Source: Anaerolineales bacterium (GTDB lineage: Bacteria > Chloroflexota > Anaerolineae > Aggregatilineales > UBA2796). Taken from it: a DNA stretch of 64,000 nucleotides. Shown here piece after piece: positions 17,869 to 27,450 of this stretch. Position numbers and translations under genes: made by a program. Within the stretch, counting starts at the first letter, position 1. Every line of letters begins with the position of its first letter. The notes beneath the pieces were generated by a model. It was not told where the DNA came from. It did not search any database and saw only the letters and a list, made by a program, of their open reading frames with translations. The stretch covers positions 310,001 through 374,000 of the forward strand of contig JABTTZ010000002.1 of NCBI GenBank assembly GCA_015075625.1, read 5' to 3'.

Positions 17869-19080
17869 TTGCTTTCTCGCCGTGTAACCCCCTTTATTTT
17901 GATTGTTTTTGTTTTGATGCTGCTTCCCTCCCCACCAATGATCCGTGCCGAACGCCCCGACGCCCCTCCCTATGCCAAGCGCGGGGCGTTTCCAGTGGGT
18001 GTCCGCGAAGTGACCATTCCAGCGGGCGGCGCCCCATCGGATTACCCTCTTCAGGCGACGATCTGGTACCCGGCTGTGAAAGCGGCAGACGTAGAGGAAA
18101 CCTCCACCTACCGTTGGTTCTTGCTGGAAGGGGAAGGGCGTGCCATCGAAAATGCCCCACCAGAGGGGGGCGGCGCACCGTACCCGTTGATCGTCTTTTC
18201 GCACGGCTTAAGCGGCTTACGCTATCAATTGCCCTCGTACCTTGAGCATCTTGCTTCGTGGGGATTCGTTGTCATTGCCGCTGACCACCCAGGTAGCACC
18301 TTCACTGATGTGCAGTCGGGCGGGCGGGCGGGCATCCTGAACAGCTTTGCGCGGCGTCCGCTGGAAATTCAGCGCGAGATTGTCTTTATGGAGGGCGTCA
18401 ACGCGGAGGGGACACTGAAAGGCGTGATCGACATGGCGATGATTGGCGTCACCGGACATTCCTTCGGCGGCTACACAACACTCTCAGCGGGCGGGGGGCG
18501 GCTCGATTTTGGAGGGCTTCAGGAACAATGCGCAAAGGCGACACCTGAGAGAGAAACCGCCTGTACCTTTCTAGAGAGTCTTGATGAGATTGCTGCGGCG
18601 CGGGGTATCACGCCCCCCAACGATGGATTCTTCCCCGCCACCACCGATCCGCGTATTCGGGCAATCGTCCCCCTTGCCCCTTCCAGCGGGCAGATTTTCG
18701 GGGAACGCGGCGCGGCGCCGATCACCATCCCCATGATGATCATCGTCGGTTCGGCGGATCGCGCCACCATACCAGAGCGCGATTCATACCCTGTTTATCA
18801 GGCGGTGAGCAGCCCAGAGAAAGCGCTTGTCGTCTTGGAAAATGCCGGACATTATGTGTTTGTAGAGCGCTGCACGCCGTTGGTCATTCGTTTGGGGCTT
18901 TATGGGCAGTGTTCTGATCTCGTTTGGGATATGGATCGCGCCCACGATTTGACCTATCACTTTGCGACGGCGTTTTTCCTCACCACCCTGAAGGGAGATT
19001 CGGCGGCGCGGGCGGCGCTTGCCCCATCGGAAAACGTGTTCACCGGCGTTCGCTACGAAACAACGCTTAAAACGAACTAA
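17869..19080 (+). CDS. secreted alpha/beta hydrolase (PAF-acetylhydrolase/dienelactone-like)
   Basis: 403 residues. It starts at TTG with AAGGAG 8 bases upstream and just downstream of a good promoter. A signal peptide covers about 1-24 (FILIVFVLMLLPSPP). Hydrolase features are YPLIVFSHGLSGLRYQ (oxyanion region), nucleophile elbow GVTGHSFGGYTTL (GxSxG), Asp in MMIIVGSADRATIP and a late His in ENAGHYVF. The overall pattern fits secreted lipase/esterases related to platelet-activating factor acetylhydrolase. The substrate is not predictable. The next gene starts inside its stop codon. Confidence 0.88.
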   Translation: MLSRRVTPFILIVFVLMLLPSPPMIRAERPDAPPYAKRGAFPVGVREVTIPAGGAPSDYPLQATIWYPAVKAADVEETSTYRWFLLEGEGRAIENAPPEGGGAPYPLIVFSHGLSGLRYQLPSYLEHLASWGFVVIAADHPGSTFTDVQSGGRAGILNSFARRPLEIQREIVFMEGVNAEGTLKGVIDMAMIGVTGHSFGGYTTLSAGGGRLDFGGLQEQCAKATPERETACTFLESLDEIAAARGITPPNDGFFPATTDPRIRAIVPLAPSSGQIFGERGAAPITIPMMIIVGSADRATIPERDSYPVYQAVSSPEKALVVLENAGHYVFVERCTPLVIRLGLYGQCSDLVWDMDRAHDLTYHFATAFFLTTLKGDSAARAALAPSENVFTGVRYETTLKTN

Positions 19081-19571
19081 TGACCCTCCCGTCCTTCTCC
19101 ACGCTCCTTCGTCTTGCCCTTCTCGCCGTAATTGGCGGGGGGGTGGGGCTGGCGCTCCTCTTGGCGGCGGGCGCGGGCAGCCCTACGCCAACAGGGACAG
19201 CCGTTCCCCTGACATCCATTTCCATCGTGCCTATCGCCTTGCCCCCGCCGCCCTTCACCCTGAGCATGGAAGGCGTTTGGCGGGGTGAGCGCTTCGGGTG
19301 GTGGGGTGTTGATCTGGACACGATCTCCGTTTTGATTTCAGAGGATGGGTTCGTCCGTATTCCCCCCTTTCACCCTGATTCGGCGGCGTTTCCCCACCTT
19401 CATAGGGCGAGCGTGGCAAATACAATCACCATTCAGCTTGATGCGGTAGGCATCGCCATCATTCGCTTGAACCATGAGATCGTTTGGCGGGGTGACATCC
19501 CGCTCCCCAAGAGGGTACAAATCATCGGCGCGGAAGGTGTGAGCGGCTTAGCCGGAACGCTTTGGCAGTGA
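19080..19571 (+). CDS. secreted or membrane-anchored protein, unknown function
   Basis: 163 residues. An N-terminal helix (about 8-30, LALLAVIGGGVGLALLLAAG) is followed by a short Thr/Pro linker. The folded part, about 110 residues, is beta-rich and contains WRGERFGWWGVDL. Its ATG overlaps the hydrolase stop (TAATG), so the two are translationally coupled and probably function together outside the cell. No family is recognised. Confidence 0.65.
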   Translation: MTLPSFSTLLRLALLAVIGGGVGLALLLAAGAGSPTPTGTAVPLTSISIVPIALPPPPFTLSMEGVWRGERFGWWGVDLDTISVLISEDGFVRIPPFHPDSAAFPHLHRASVANTITIQLDAVGIAIIRLNHEIVWRGDIPLPKRVQIIGAEGVSGLAGTLWQ

Positions 19572-19576
19572 GCGTC

Positions 19577-20515
19577 TTAGGGAGGCGTTAGGGGTGTTTC
19601 ACGCCGCGCAAGAAAGACTATCCCACCCCCCAATGCCTGAATCAAGACGATCAAGCGCACCAACACTGCCACACCAAGCGCCACAGATTGCCCAACGCCG
19701 ATCAGCCCCAAAAAGAACACATAACTCCCTTCGCGGACACCAATCCCGTTCAGGGAAAAGGGAATCACATCAATGGCGGTGATGATGCTGAATGCGGCAG
19801 CAAAGGCAGAAAGTGGGGTGGGATCGCCAAATGCCCGCAAAAGGGCATAGACCGCCGCCAGCGTAAGGGTTAGGGTGACGAGCGATTGCCCCATAACAGC
19901 GCGAAGAACTGACCCTGCCCCCCTGACGGCGCGGAATTCTTCATGAAGGCGGATAATCTTTTGCCACACCCTGCGAAGGCGTGTGGGGGAACGCCTCTCT
20001 ACCCAACCCAACAACCGCCCCATCGCTGCTGACCAGAGGGCGGCAATCGCGATCAAACTGCCTAGGAAGAGTCCATGCGCCAACAGAATCACCCCCAAGG
20101 GAAGGTTGGGGACGAGGATCGCACCGAGGCTGCCCGCCGCAAACACAGCGATCATGCCGCTCCCCCGTTCAACAATGACCGCCGTCACCGATTGCGCCCT
20201 GCGCCCCGTGTGTCGTGCGGATTCATAGGCGCGGACGACATCCCCGCCTAGCCCAGAGGGGAGGAAATTGTTGAAGAACATACTCACGAAGTAGCTGGAG
20301 AGAAGATAACGAAAGGGAAGTGTCATCCCCTGCCACTGAAGGACAACCCCCCACCGCCACGCTTTTGAGGCAACACTGGCAGCAGAAAGGACAAGCGCAG
20401 CAATGACAAGGGGGACGTTTACTCCCGCAAGTGTCGCCCAAAACTGCGGTGCGGCAAAGAGCGGAATCAATAAGAGCAGCAGGGCGATACCAATGATCAG
20501 ACGGAGGCGTTTCAT
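19577..20515 (-). CDS. flippase-like integral membrane protein (UPF0104/YbhN type)
   Basis: 312 residues with about eight hydrophobic helices. It contains the YFVSMFFNNFLPSGLGGDVVRAYESAR motif characteristic of the lysylphosphatidylglycerol synthase membrane-region family, plus ALYALLRAF-like and PFSLNGIGVREGSYVFFLGL segments. Members move or modify lipid-linked compounds, often near glycosyltransferases. There is no synthase domain here. It is convergent with the small secreted gene. Confidence 0.87.
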   Translation of the reverse strand: MKRLRLIIGIALLLLLIPLFAAPQFWATLAGVNVPLVIAALVLSAASVASKAWRWGVVLQWQGMTLPFRYLLSSYFVSMFFNNFLPSGLGGDVVRAYESARHTGRRAQSVTAVIVERGSGMIAVFAAGSLGAILVPNLPLGVILLAHGLFLGSLIAIAALWSAAMGRLLGWVERRSPTRLRRVWQKIIRLHEEFRAVRGAGSVLRAVMGQSLVTLTLTLAAVYALLRAFGDPTPLSAFAAAFSIITAIDVIPFSLNGIGVREGSYVFFLGLIGVGQSVALGVAVLVRLIVLIQALGGGIVFLARRETPLTPP

Positions 20516-20602
20516 GCAGGATACTCAGCGTTAAGTGGGTCGGGACGTAGACGGTATAATGGCGAGTCTAACGCAGCTTGGCAAAACAGCAGCACAATAT
20601 TT

Positions 20603-21637
20603 ATGTATCCATTTCTTTATCGTCATCTTCTCTCCCGCCTAGACGCAGAAAGCGCCCATAATGCCGCCATTCGCTTTTTCCAAGCGATGGGAAGGATTCC
20701 GTTAGGGTGCGCCCTGCTGCGCCGCCTGTATGCGCCGCCGCCAACAGCACCGATCACAGCGTTTGGGCTGCGCTTTCCCCACCCGCTTGGGTTGGCAGGC
20801 GGGTTTGACAAACGGGCGGCGTGCCTGCCGGCGCTGGCAGCGCTTGGTTTTGGGCATATTGAGGTGGGGACGATCACCCCCCGCCCGCAGATGGGCAACC
20901 CTCGCCCGCGCCTCTTTCGCCTCCCCGCCGATGAGGGGTTAATCAACCGAATGGGCTTTCCAAGCCCTGGTATGGACGCCGCCGCCGCCAATTTAGAACG
21001 CTGGCAAGGGACAATCCCCATTTTCATCAGCGTGGGGAAAAACAAAGAAACACCCCTCGAAACAGCAGCCGATGATTACCGCGCTGTTCTGCGGCGGCTG
21101 CACCCTTATGGCGATGCCTTCACCGTAAACATCAGTTCGCCCAATACGCCCGAACTGCGCCGCTTGCAAACCCCCACTCACCTTGCCGCGCTGCTTTCAG
21201 CGCTGCGCGGCGACCTCACCCTTTTGGGCGATAAGCCACTCCTCGTCAAAATTGCCCCTGACCTAGCGCTTCCTGAGCTTGACACGGTGATCGATCTTGC
21301 TATACAGCATGGCGTGGCGGGGATTGTGGCAACGAATACGACGTTGAGTCGGGAAGGGCTGGTCAGCCCCTTAGCGGGGGAAACGGGCGGCGTTAGCGGG
21401 CGTCCGCTGCGGGCGCAATCGACGGCGATCATCCGTCATATTCACCGCACGGCGGGCGGGCGGCTGACGATCATCGGCGTGGGGGGGATTTTCACCGCCG
21501 ACGATGTGCGCGAAAAACTGGACGCCGGAGCGACTCTCGTTCAAGCGTACACTGGCTTCATTTATCGCGGGTTGGGGTTTGTGAAGAGTACATCGCTGCC
21601 CATCCCCTTTGATAAGACTTCAGATGGTAAAAAATAA
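20603..21637 (+). CDS. pyrD: dihydroorotate dehydrogenase (quinone), class 2
   Basis: 344 residues. It begins YPFLYRHLLSRLDAESAHNAAI, the membrane-binding helices of class 2 enzymes. GLRFPHPLGLAGGFDK follows, then FTVNISSPNTPELR (catalytic Ser in the SSPNT region) and the FMN-binding VGGIFTADDVREKLDAGA. It oxidises dihydroorotate to orotate with a quinone acceptor in pyrimidine synthesis. TATAAT at 20555-20560 lies about 43 bp upstream with a poor -35. It is convergent with the PD40 gene. Confidence 0.95.
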   Translation: MYPFLYRHLLSRLDAESAHNAAIRFFQAMGRIPLGCALLRRLYAPPPTAPITAFGLRFPHPLGLAGGFDKRAACLPALAALGFGHIEVGTITPRPQMGNPRPRLFRLPADEGLINRMGFPSPGMDAAAANLERWQGTIPIFISVGKNKETPLETAADDYRAVLRRLHPYGDAFTVNISSPNTPELRRLQTPTHLAALLSALRGDLTLLGDKPLLVKIAPDLALPELDTVIDLAIQHGVAGIVATNTTLSREGLVSPLAGETGGVSGRPLRAQSTAIIRHIHRTAGGRLTIIGVGGIFTADDVREKLDAGATLVQAYTGFIYRGLGFVKSTSLPIPFDKTSDGKK

Positions 21638-21653
21638 AGTCGAATTCCTTCAG

Positions 21654-23606
21654 TTAACGGCAGTTTGTCCATGCCAAGACGGAGCCGTACACGTTGGTAT
21701 CTGTCCGCTCCCAACGGCGAATGAAGCGCCCATCGGCATGATAGAGATCAACGACAGCGCTGGAATTATTCACATAGGATTCAACAGCAAAGCGCTGGCT
21801 ATCCGCCGCCCACACCCCAAAATTGCGGTTTGTTGTACTCGCCTCTGGCATGAGGAGGTTTGCCTCGCCGCCATCACCCGGGGTGAGCCACAACTGCGCC
21901 GCCTGCCCGCTTATCGTCCGCAAGAGGGCGTAGCGGGCATCTGGGGAAAGGCGTATCTCTGCCACTTCAGAACGACGGGGGACGCTGTAAGAGGCGATGC
22001 GCTGCCCATTGAAGGCAAAGCGATCAAAACCGGTACTCTCTGCACGCCGCCACCAAAAACTAATATGACCCGTTTTGGCATCAATTTGAAGGGTGTTCAC
22101 GCTTGTCAAATCCTGAGCGAGTGTCACGCGCTGGTTGGAGATAAGGGCGATCAACTCCACCCGAAAGCGCCCGTCCACTTCTCCAATGGCAATCACCAGT
22201 TCCTCGCCCAACTCTGGGGCGGCAACCAAACGTAAATCGCGGAGGGTGAGGTTGGTATCTTCCAAAATGATCGGCTCACCGCCATGCGCATATGCCCACG
22301 TAAGCCGATGAACAATCCGCGCCCCATCGACCCCGCGCCACTTGACCAAGACAATCTCGTAATCGTCTGACCAATCGATCACGTCAATGGCGCGTGCATC
22401 GCTCACCAACGGGACGCGATCCGTCCCATCAAGATTCATCAGATCAATGGCAAGCCCGCGTTTCGGATCGCGATAGGTGACGGCGATCCGCCGCTTGGGG
22501 TCTGTTCCGGTGGCACGCAAGGGATCGAGACTCTGCGAATTGAAATCGATATTTTCAAGCAGAATTGTCGTCTCACCTGTGCGCAGATCAAGGGCATTCA
22601 TCGTCCGTTCGTAGTCGTTATCTGCCGCTTGCGCCCAATAGATCAAATGACTCCCATCGGGTGACCACGCCCCGCTGCCAAGAAACAGTATCCGATCTCC
22701 GCGCTGGATTCTCCGAAAGGGAACTGCCTGTTCTTCCTCCACACGATAGACAATCAACTGTTGGTTCAGGGCGGTGTCGCTGTAGTTGACCAAAAGATGC
22801 GTCCCATCCGGCGACCAGAGCGCCTCTCCAAAGCCTCCGGCGGGAAGATCGAGGGGGAGATCGCGCACCTCGCTGGCGGAGGCGATCAGCCCTTTCAGTG
22901 TCCCAAATTGAACGGTGGTGATCACCGCGAGGCGGTGCCCGACGGGCGACCACCACACTTGGTAATTTTGCGCCTCCACCACCACAGTCCGCGTTGGGTG
23001 AAGATCATCCAGACGCCAGAGGGTAATAAAGACCTGCGGCGCCGCGTTGTAATTCACGGCGCTGGTGGCAACATAACGCCCATCGGCTGACCACCCCTCA
23101 AAGGTGCTGCTGGCATAGGCGGAAACGGTGAGGGGTTTTGTGGCAACGGCTGAGCCATCCACACGGGCGACGGTGAGCATCCGCGCCCCTCCTCCATCTA
23201 TCCAAAGCAAGAGCAGCCACTTTCCATCCGGTGACCAACGGGGCGGCTCAATCGTCTGCGCCGAATCGAGAAGGCGTGTCCATGTGGGGGGGGCGCCCTC
23301 CGATGATGTATTCGGGCGAATGCCGAGCGTCAGACTGCCATCCTCGTTTAGCCCCTGAGAGAGCATGTAAGCATTGTCCGGTGAAACACTGGGCGGAAAG
23401 AAAAAAACGCTTGCCCCACCACCGTCCCGACGGTCTGGAATGGCAACGCCGAGGGTCGCATCCAAAAGGATGGTCTCCCCTTCCATAACGCGAAAACAGG
23501 AGTCGCCCGCCGCAGAGGAACGCCCGGCTGCCACCGCCGCTCCTGCTGCGACGCCGCTGAGAAGGGTAAGGATTAGGATCAAGAGAAGAAAGGATCGTGT
23601 GCGCAT
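21654..23606 (-). CDS. secreted PD40/WD40-like beta-propeller protein
   Basis: 650 residues from the ATG at 23606. The longer frame to 23798 reads through palindromic repeats and lacks a signal. A signal peptide (MRTRSFLLLILILTLLSGVAAG) is followed by repeated TolB-like blades of the type WSPDGKWLLLLW, WSADGRYVATSA, WSPDGTHLLVNY and WSPDGSHLIYWA. These usually form a six- or seven-bladed propeller for protein or peptidoglycan-associated interactions. It lies downstream of the TIR-STAND gene on the same strand but is separated by three hairpins. Partner unknown. Confidence 0.82.
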   Translation of the reverse strand: MRTRSFLLLILILTLLSGVAAGAAVAAGRSSAAGDSCFRVMEGETILLDATLGVAIPDRRDGGGASVFFFPPSVSPDNAYMLSQGLNEDGSLTLGIRPNTSSEGAPPTWTRLLDSAQTIEPPRWSPDGKWLLLLWIDGGGARMLTVARVDGSAVATKPLTVSAYASSTFEGWSADGRYVATSAVNYNAAPQVFITLWRLDDLHPTRTVVVEAQNYQVWWSPVGHRLAVITTVQFGTLKGLIASASEVRDLPLDLPAGGFGEALWSPDGTHLLVNYSDTALNQQLIVYRVEEEQAVPFRRIQRGDRILFLGSGAWSPDGSHLIYWAQAADNDYERTMNALDLRTGETTILLENIDFNSQSLDPLRATGTDPKRRIAVTYRDPKRGLAIDLMNLDGTDRVPLVSDARAIDVIDWSDDYEIVLVKWRGVDGARIVHRLTWAYAHGGEPIILEDTNLTLRDLRLVAAPELGEELVIAIGEVDGRFRVELIALISNQRVTLAQDLTSVNTLQIDAKTGHISFWWRRAESTGFDRFAFNGQRIASYSVPRRSEVAEIRLSPDARYALLRTISGQAAQLWLTPGDGGEANLLMPEASTTNRNFGVWAADSQRFAVESYVNNSSAVVDLYHADGRFIRRWERTDTNVYGSVLAWTNCR

Positions 23607-23691
23607 AGGTCCTGTATAGTACACGTTCCCGTGAAATGAAACATTAAGTTCAAAAGAGAATTCGGGGTAAGGAAAAGACGGGCGGCATTCC

Positions 23692-23778
23692 GTAGAGACA
23701 CGGCGTGCCGTGTCCGTATGGGGATGTCCGTGCGGACGGACGGCAGGATGTCGGGGCGACCCCGCGTGGTCGCCCGCG
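23692..23778. repeat. family C cluster of three hairpins
   Basis: GTAGAGACACGGC...GCCGTGTC (stem 23697-23704/23707-23714), GTCCG/CGGAC (23726-23737) and GGGCGACC/GGTCGCCC (23754-23761/23768-23775), between two minus-strand genes. Confidence 0.6.
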
Positions 23779-23819
23779 ATGGCGGCAGACGTACACATGA
23801 GTACGCCCTACAAAATCCC

Positions 23820-26800
23820 CTATTTCCCCAAGTCCTTCCGAATGGTGCGCAGATCGTCCGACCGTTCGCGGATGCCCGCCGTCGCCTCCGGGGGATGTTG
23901 GGTGATGAGCGAGTCCACAATCTGTTCCAGCACATCGAGCAGTTCAATTGGCAGTTGAACCACCAATTGGCGCATCTGGTCGCTGGACTGCACGGTTTGG
24001 AAGGCGTTAAAAAGCTGCTGGAGCAGGGTGTTGGGGTCATCCCCCCCCATCAGTGTTTGGTATTCGCTTCGCCATCCATTTACAACTGAATGGTTGGCAA
24101 AAGCGGGGATCGATTCAGCGAGTTTAATGACTTCCTCGTAATAACGAGCGGCGGCATCTCGATTCCCTTGTGCTTTTTCCAACCGCGCTAGACCGATCAG
24201 CGTGTTCATGATCCCCACTGAATCGGGAATTACCCGAAAGAGCGCCATCGCTTCGGTATACCGCGCCCGCGCCTCGCCGTAGTGATCCTCCATCCGTTCC
24301 AGATCGCCCAACGCCTTCAGGGTGTTCGCCTGACCGAGCCGAGCCGGGATCGCTTCAAAGAGCCGCAGCGCCGCCTCGTACCGCGCCCGCGCCTCGCCGT
24401 AGTGAGCCTCCCGAACTTCCAGATCGCCCAACGCCTGAAGGGTGTTCGCCTGACCGAGCCGAGCCGGGATCGCTTCAAAGAGCCGCAGCGCCGCCTCGTA
24501 CCGCGCCCGCGCCTCGCCGTAGTGAGCCTCCCGAACTTCCAGATCGCCCAACGCCTTCAGGGTGTTCGCCTGACCGAGCCGATCCGGGATCGCTTCAAAG
24601 AGCCGCAGCGCCGCCTCGTACCGCGCCCGCGCCTCGCCGTAGTGATCCTCCCGAACTTCCAGATCGCCCAACGCCTTCAGGGTGTTCGCCTGACCGAGCC
24701 GATCCGGGATCGCTTCAAAGAGCCGCAGCGCCGCCTCGTACCGCGCCCGCGCCTCGCCGTAGTGATCCTCCCTCCGTTCCAGATCGCCCAACGCCTGAAG
24801 GGTGTTCGCCTGACCGAGCCGATCCGGGATCGCTTCAAAGAGCCGCAGCGCCGCCTCGTACCGCGCCCGCGCCTCGCCGTAGTGATCCTCCCTCCGTTCC
24901 AGATCGCCCAACGCCTGAAGGGTGTTCGCCTGACCGAGCCGATCCGGGATCGCTTCAAAGAGCCGCAGCGCCGCCTCGTACCGCGCCCGCGCCTCGCCGT
25001 GATCCTCCCTCCGTTCCAGATCGCCCAACGCCTGAAGGGTGTTCGCCTGACCGAGCCGATCCGGGATCGCTTCAAAGAGCCGCAGCGCCGCCTCGTACCG
25101 CGCCCGCGCCTCGCCGTAGTGATCCTCCCTGAACTTCCAGATCGCCCAACGCCTTAAGGGTGTTCGCCTGACCGAGCCGATCCGGGATCGCTTCAAAGAG
25201 CCGCAGCGCCGCCTCGTACCGCGCCCGCGCCTCGCCGTAGTGATCCTCCCTCCGTTCCAGATCGCCCAACGCCTGAAGGGTGTTCGCCTGACCGAGAGCG
25301 TACCCGCCCTTTTCCGCCCCCTCATAGCCAGCCGTCAACAACCCGCGCCGCACAACAGCCAACTGCCGAAACTGCATATAGCCATTGTCTAATGCCGTCA
25401 GGAGATCAACGGCAGGGACGGGAATGGTCTGGAAACCCCAGAGCAGCGCCGCCTGAAGATCGGGAAAATCACGATCTAGCGTGCCCAGTTGGGCGGTGAG
25501 TGCCATTGCCTCTTTCCCGCCATAAAGCGCGGCATAATGGGCAAAATGTCCCCCTTGCAGCGCCGCCCATTCGCCCTCTTTTTGCGCCAGCGCTTGCGCA
25601 TAGGCACGCAGCAGGGGATGGAGGCTGTAGCGCCCCTCTCCGGCGTCCGCCAACAGCCCCGCCCGCCGCAGGGCATCAATGCCATCATCGGCATCCGCTG
25701 CGTCACCATCTCCCCACACCGCGCCCAACGCGCCCGCACTGAACGTCCCCTCCGCGGCAAAGACGCTCACTGCCCGAAAGCGTCGTCTGGCGTCCGCCTT
25801 CATCTCGTCGTAACTTTCGAAAAGGGACATTTCCACATTCAGGTTCTTGTCCGTCTCGTCTATCGCCAAATCCTTGAACAGGCGGGGACTTTTCAGCCGC
25901 TCCAACAGGGTAGGGGCGAAGTCCGCGCCGCGTTCCTTCAGGCGCAGCGCGGCGATCTGCACGGCGAGCGTGTGGTAGTCAAGTGTCTGGAGGATCGCCC
26001 GTTCCGCTTCGGTATAGGGGCGGGTGTCATCTGGGGAGCGGTTTAGGTGAGCATCGATCAGGGCGAGTCCCTCCGCCTCGCTCAGCTTGTCCAGGGCGTG
26101 GACGCCCGCCCCGATCTTCGTCGTGATTCCGGGTTGGCGCGTCGTCAGCAAGACGCGGTTGGCGGCACCCAAAATAGCGAAGGGCGTCACCATCGTGTGA
26201 TCCCAGACATCATCAAGGACGACGAGCGCCCGCTTCCCGCTGCTAATCGCCTGCAAACGCTCTTGAGCAGTACTCTCGGTGTACTGCGTCGGATCGTCGC
26301 CCAAGCCCCTGCCCACCGCCGCCATGATTGTCGTTGGCTGCGCTGTTCGCCCCACCTCTACCCAGATGATCCCATCGGGAAAGCGGCGGCGGATACTGCA
26401 ATCGTGGCAGACGGCGTGGGCGAGCGTCGTTTTGCCAATGCCGCCCAACCCCGTCACCCCGACGATCTGTTTCGAGGTGATCGCCGTCATCTGCCTCCCG
26501 CCGTTCGTCCCGCAGACATCGGCAATGAGGGGGGTGAGGTACATCGAACGTTCGATGTAGGTACTCGGCAGGTGGGGAGGGATCGTCCCCTTCAACGCCC
26601 CTAAGGGGAGGGGGTGATCCCCCAGAAGGCGCAGCAGTTCTGCCAGCGTGTCCTCATAGGGGCGCTGTGTCCCGCCTTCGGGGGCGTGCAGCCCGCGCAG
26701 CGGTTCGGGCAGCCGTTCGGGGGTGATTCCCCGCAGAAGGGGGATGACCGCTTTGCAGTGGCTGAGGGCGTACTTCCACTCCATCCACACGTAGTCGGAA

Positions 26801-27264
26801 GTGAGGGCGTGTTCGCCAGCGACGAGGATCACCCGATCAACCCCCTCAATCGCCCGCTGAATCTCGTGATCGAAGGTTTCCCCCCGCGAGGGCATGGAGA
26901 GGCGATCATACCAGATAGAAATACCCCGTTTTGTCAGGTCGTCGTAGAGCTTTTGGACAAACGCCTCGTCGTCCTTGCGGGCGTAGCTGAGGAACACACG
27001 GGCGATAGGATCAACGGGCTTCAGGTGCTGCTTGGCATAGGCGATCACCTTCTCGTACTGCTCTGGAAAGCGGGCGTAGAGCGCAGCGAGGAAGTTTGTG
27101 GCGCACACCTGAGCATCCCCGCTGTAATCCGTCCCCAAGAGGAGGGCGTGATCATAGCCAAGCGCGGCGCGGATGAACGCCGGGCGGTCTACGGGCAGGA
27201 TAAAAAAAGGAGCGATCAGCGCTGTGTGGGCGCGGCTTTCCTCCGAGGTGTAGGTGGCGGTCAT
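23820..27264 (-). pseudogene. TIR-NB-ARC-TPR STAND protein, frameshifted in its TPR array
   Basis: The N-terminal 730-residue frame (27264-25072) has an uncharacterised region (1-85), a TIR domain (about 88-180, ARVFLSYARKDDE to WMEWKYALSH), an NB-ARC ATPase (Walker A GLGGIGKTT 272-280, Walker B ALVVLDDVW 346-354, LLTTRQ sensor) and a winged helix. TPRs begin near residue 670. A second frame (to 23820) carries the rest of the TPRs and a C-terminal helical tail. One extra T near 25130 separates them; removing it gives about 1147 residues. GGAGAGTG precedes the ATG. Such STAND proteins detect invaders and trigger TIR-mediated NAD depletion; this role is inferred. It may be a decayed gene, a phase-variable gene or an assembly error. 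Confidence 0.85.
24280..25319 (-). repeat. nine near-identical 120-bp tandem repeats encoding 40-residue TPR units
   Basis: The plus-strand marker AGATCGCCCAACGCC recurs at 24301, 24421, 24541, 24661, 24781, 24901, 25018, 25139 and 25259. The spacing is 120 bp except 117 (loss of AGT, in frame) and 121 (one extra T, frameshift). Two alternating subtypes differ at CTCCGTTCC versus CGAACTTCC. Each codes YGEARARYEAALRLFEAI plus a linker. The near-identity implies recent amplification or gene conversion. Confidence 0.95.
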
Positions 27265-27324
27265 GATTCACTCTCCGGTGCAGTAAGATGAGGGACAAGG
27301 AAAGAATACCATAAAAACGGAGCA

Positions 27325-27353
27325 GTAGGGACACGGTGTGCCATCTATCCGTA
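27325..27353. repeat. family C-like fragment
   Basis: GTAGGGACACGGTGTGCC resembles the element at 23692. It is followed by CTATCCGTA (27345-27353), which matches the first nine bases of the inverted end of the 145-bp element at 48364. It lies between the divergent TIR-STAND and SGNH hydrolase genes. Confidence 0.4.
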
Positions 27354-27450
27354 TAACGCCCATCGTCCGTAGGGAATTCACCCTCTACCGCCTTCTCCGA
27401 ATAGGCTACACTATGGGCGCATCGGTTCATTTTTTGGGGAGGGGATGCGT

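Noticed and set aside
24282-25157. 291-residue plus-strand reading frame built of 40-residue repeats
   Set aside because: It is the antisense of the TPR repeats; open frames in both senses follow from the repeat sequence itself, with no ribosome site or promoter.
24280-25319. Possible CRISPR-like array
   Set aside because: Units are 120 bp with no spacers of unrelated sequence; they encode TPRs in frame.
25072-25325. Programmed ribosomal frameshift joining the two TIR-STAND frames
   Set aside because: No slippery heptamer or downstream structure stands out at the site; an extra base in one repeat unit explains it more simply.
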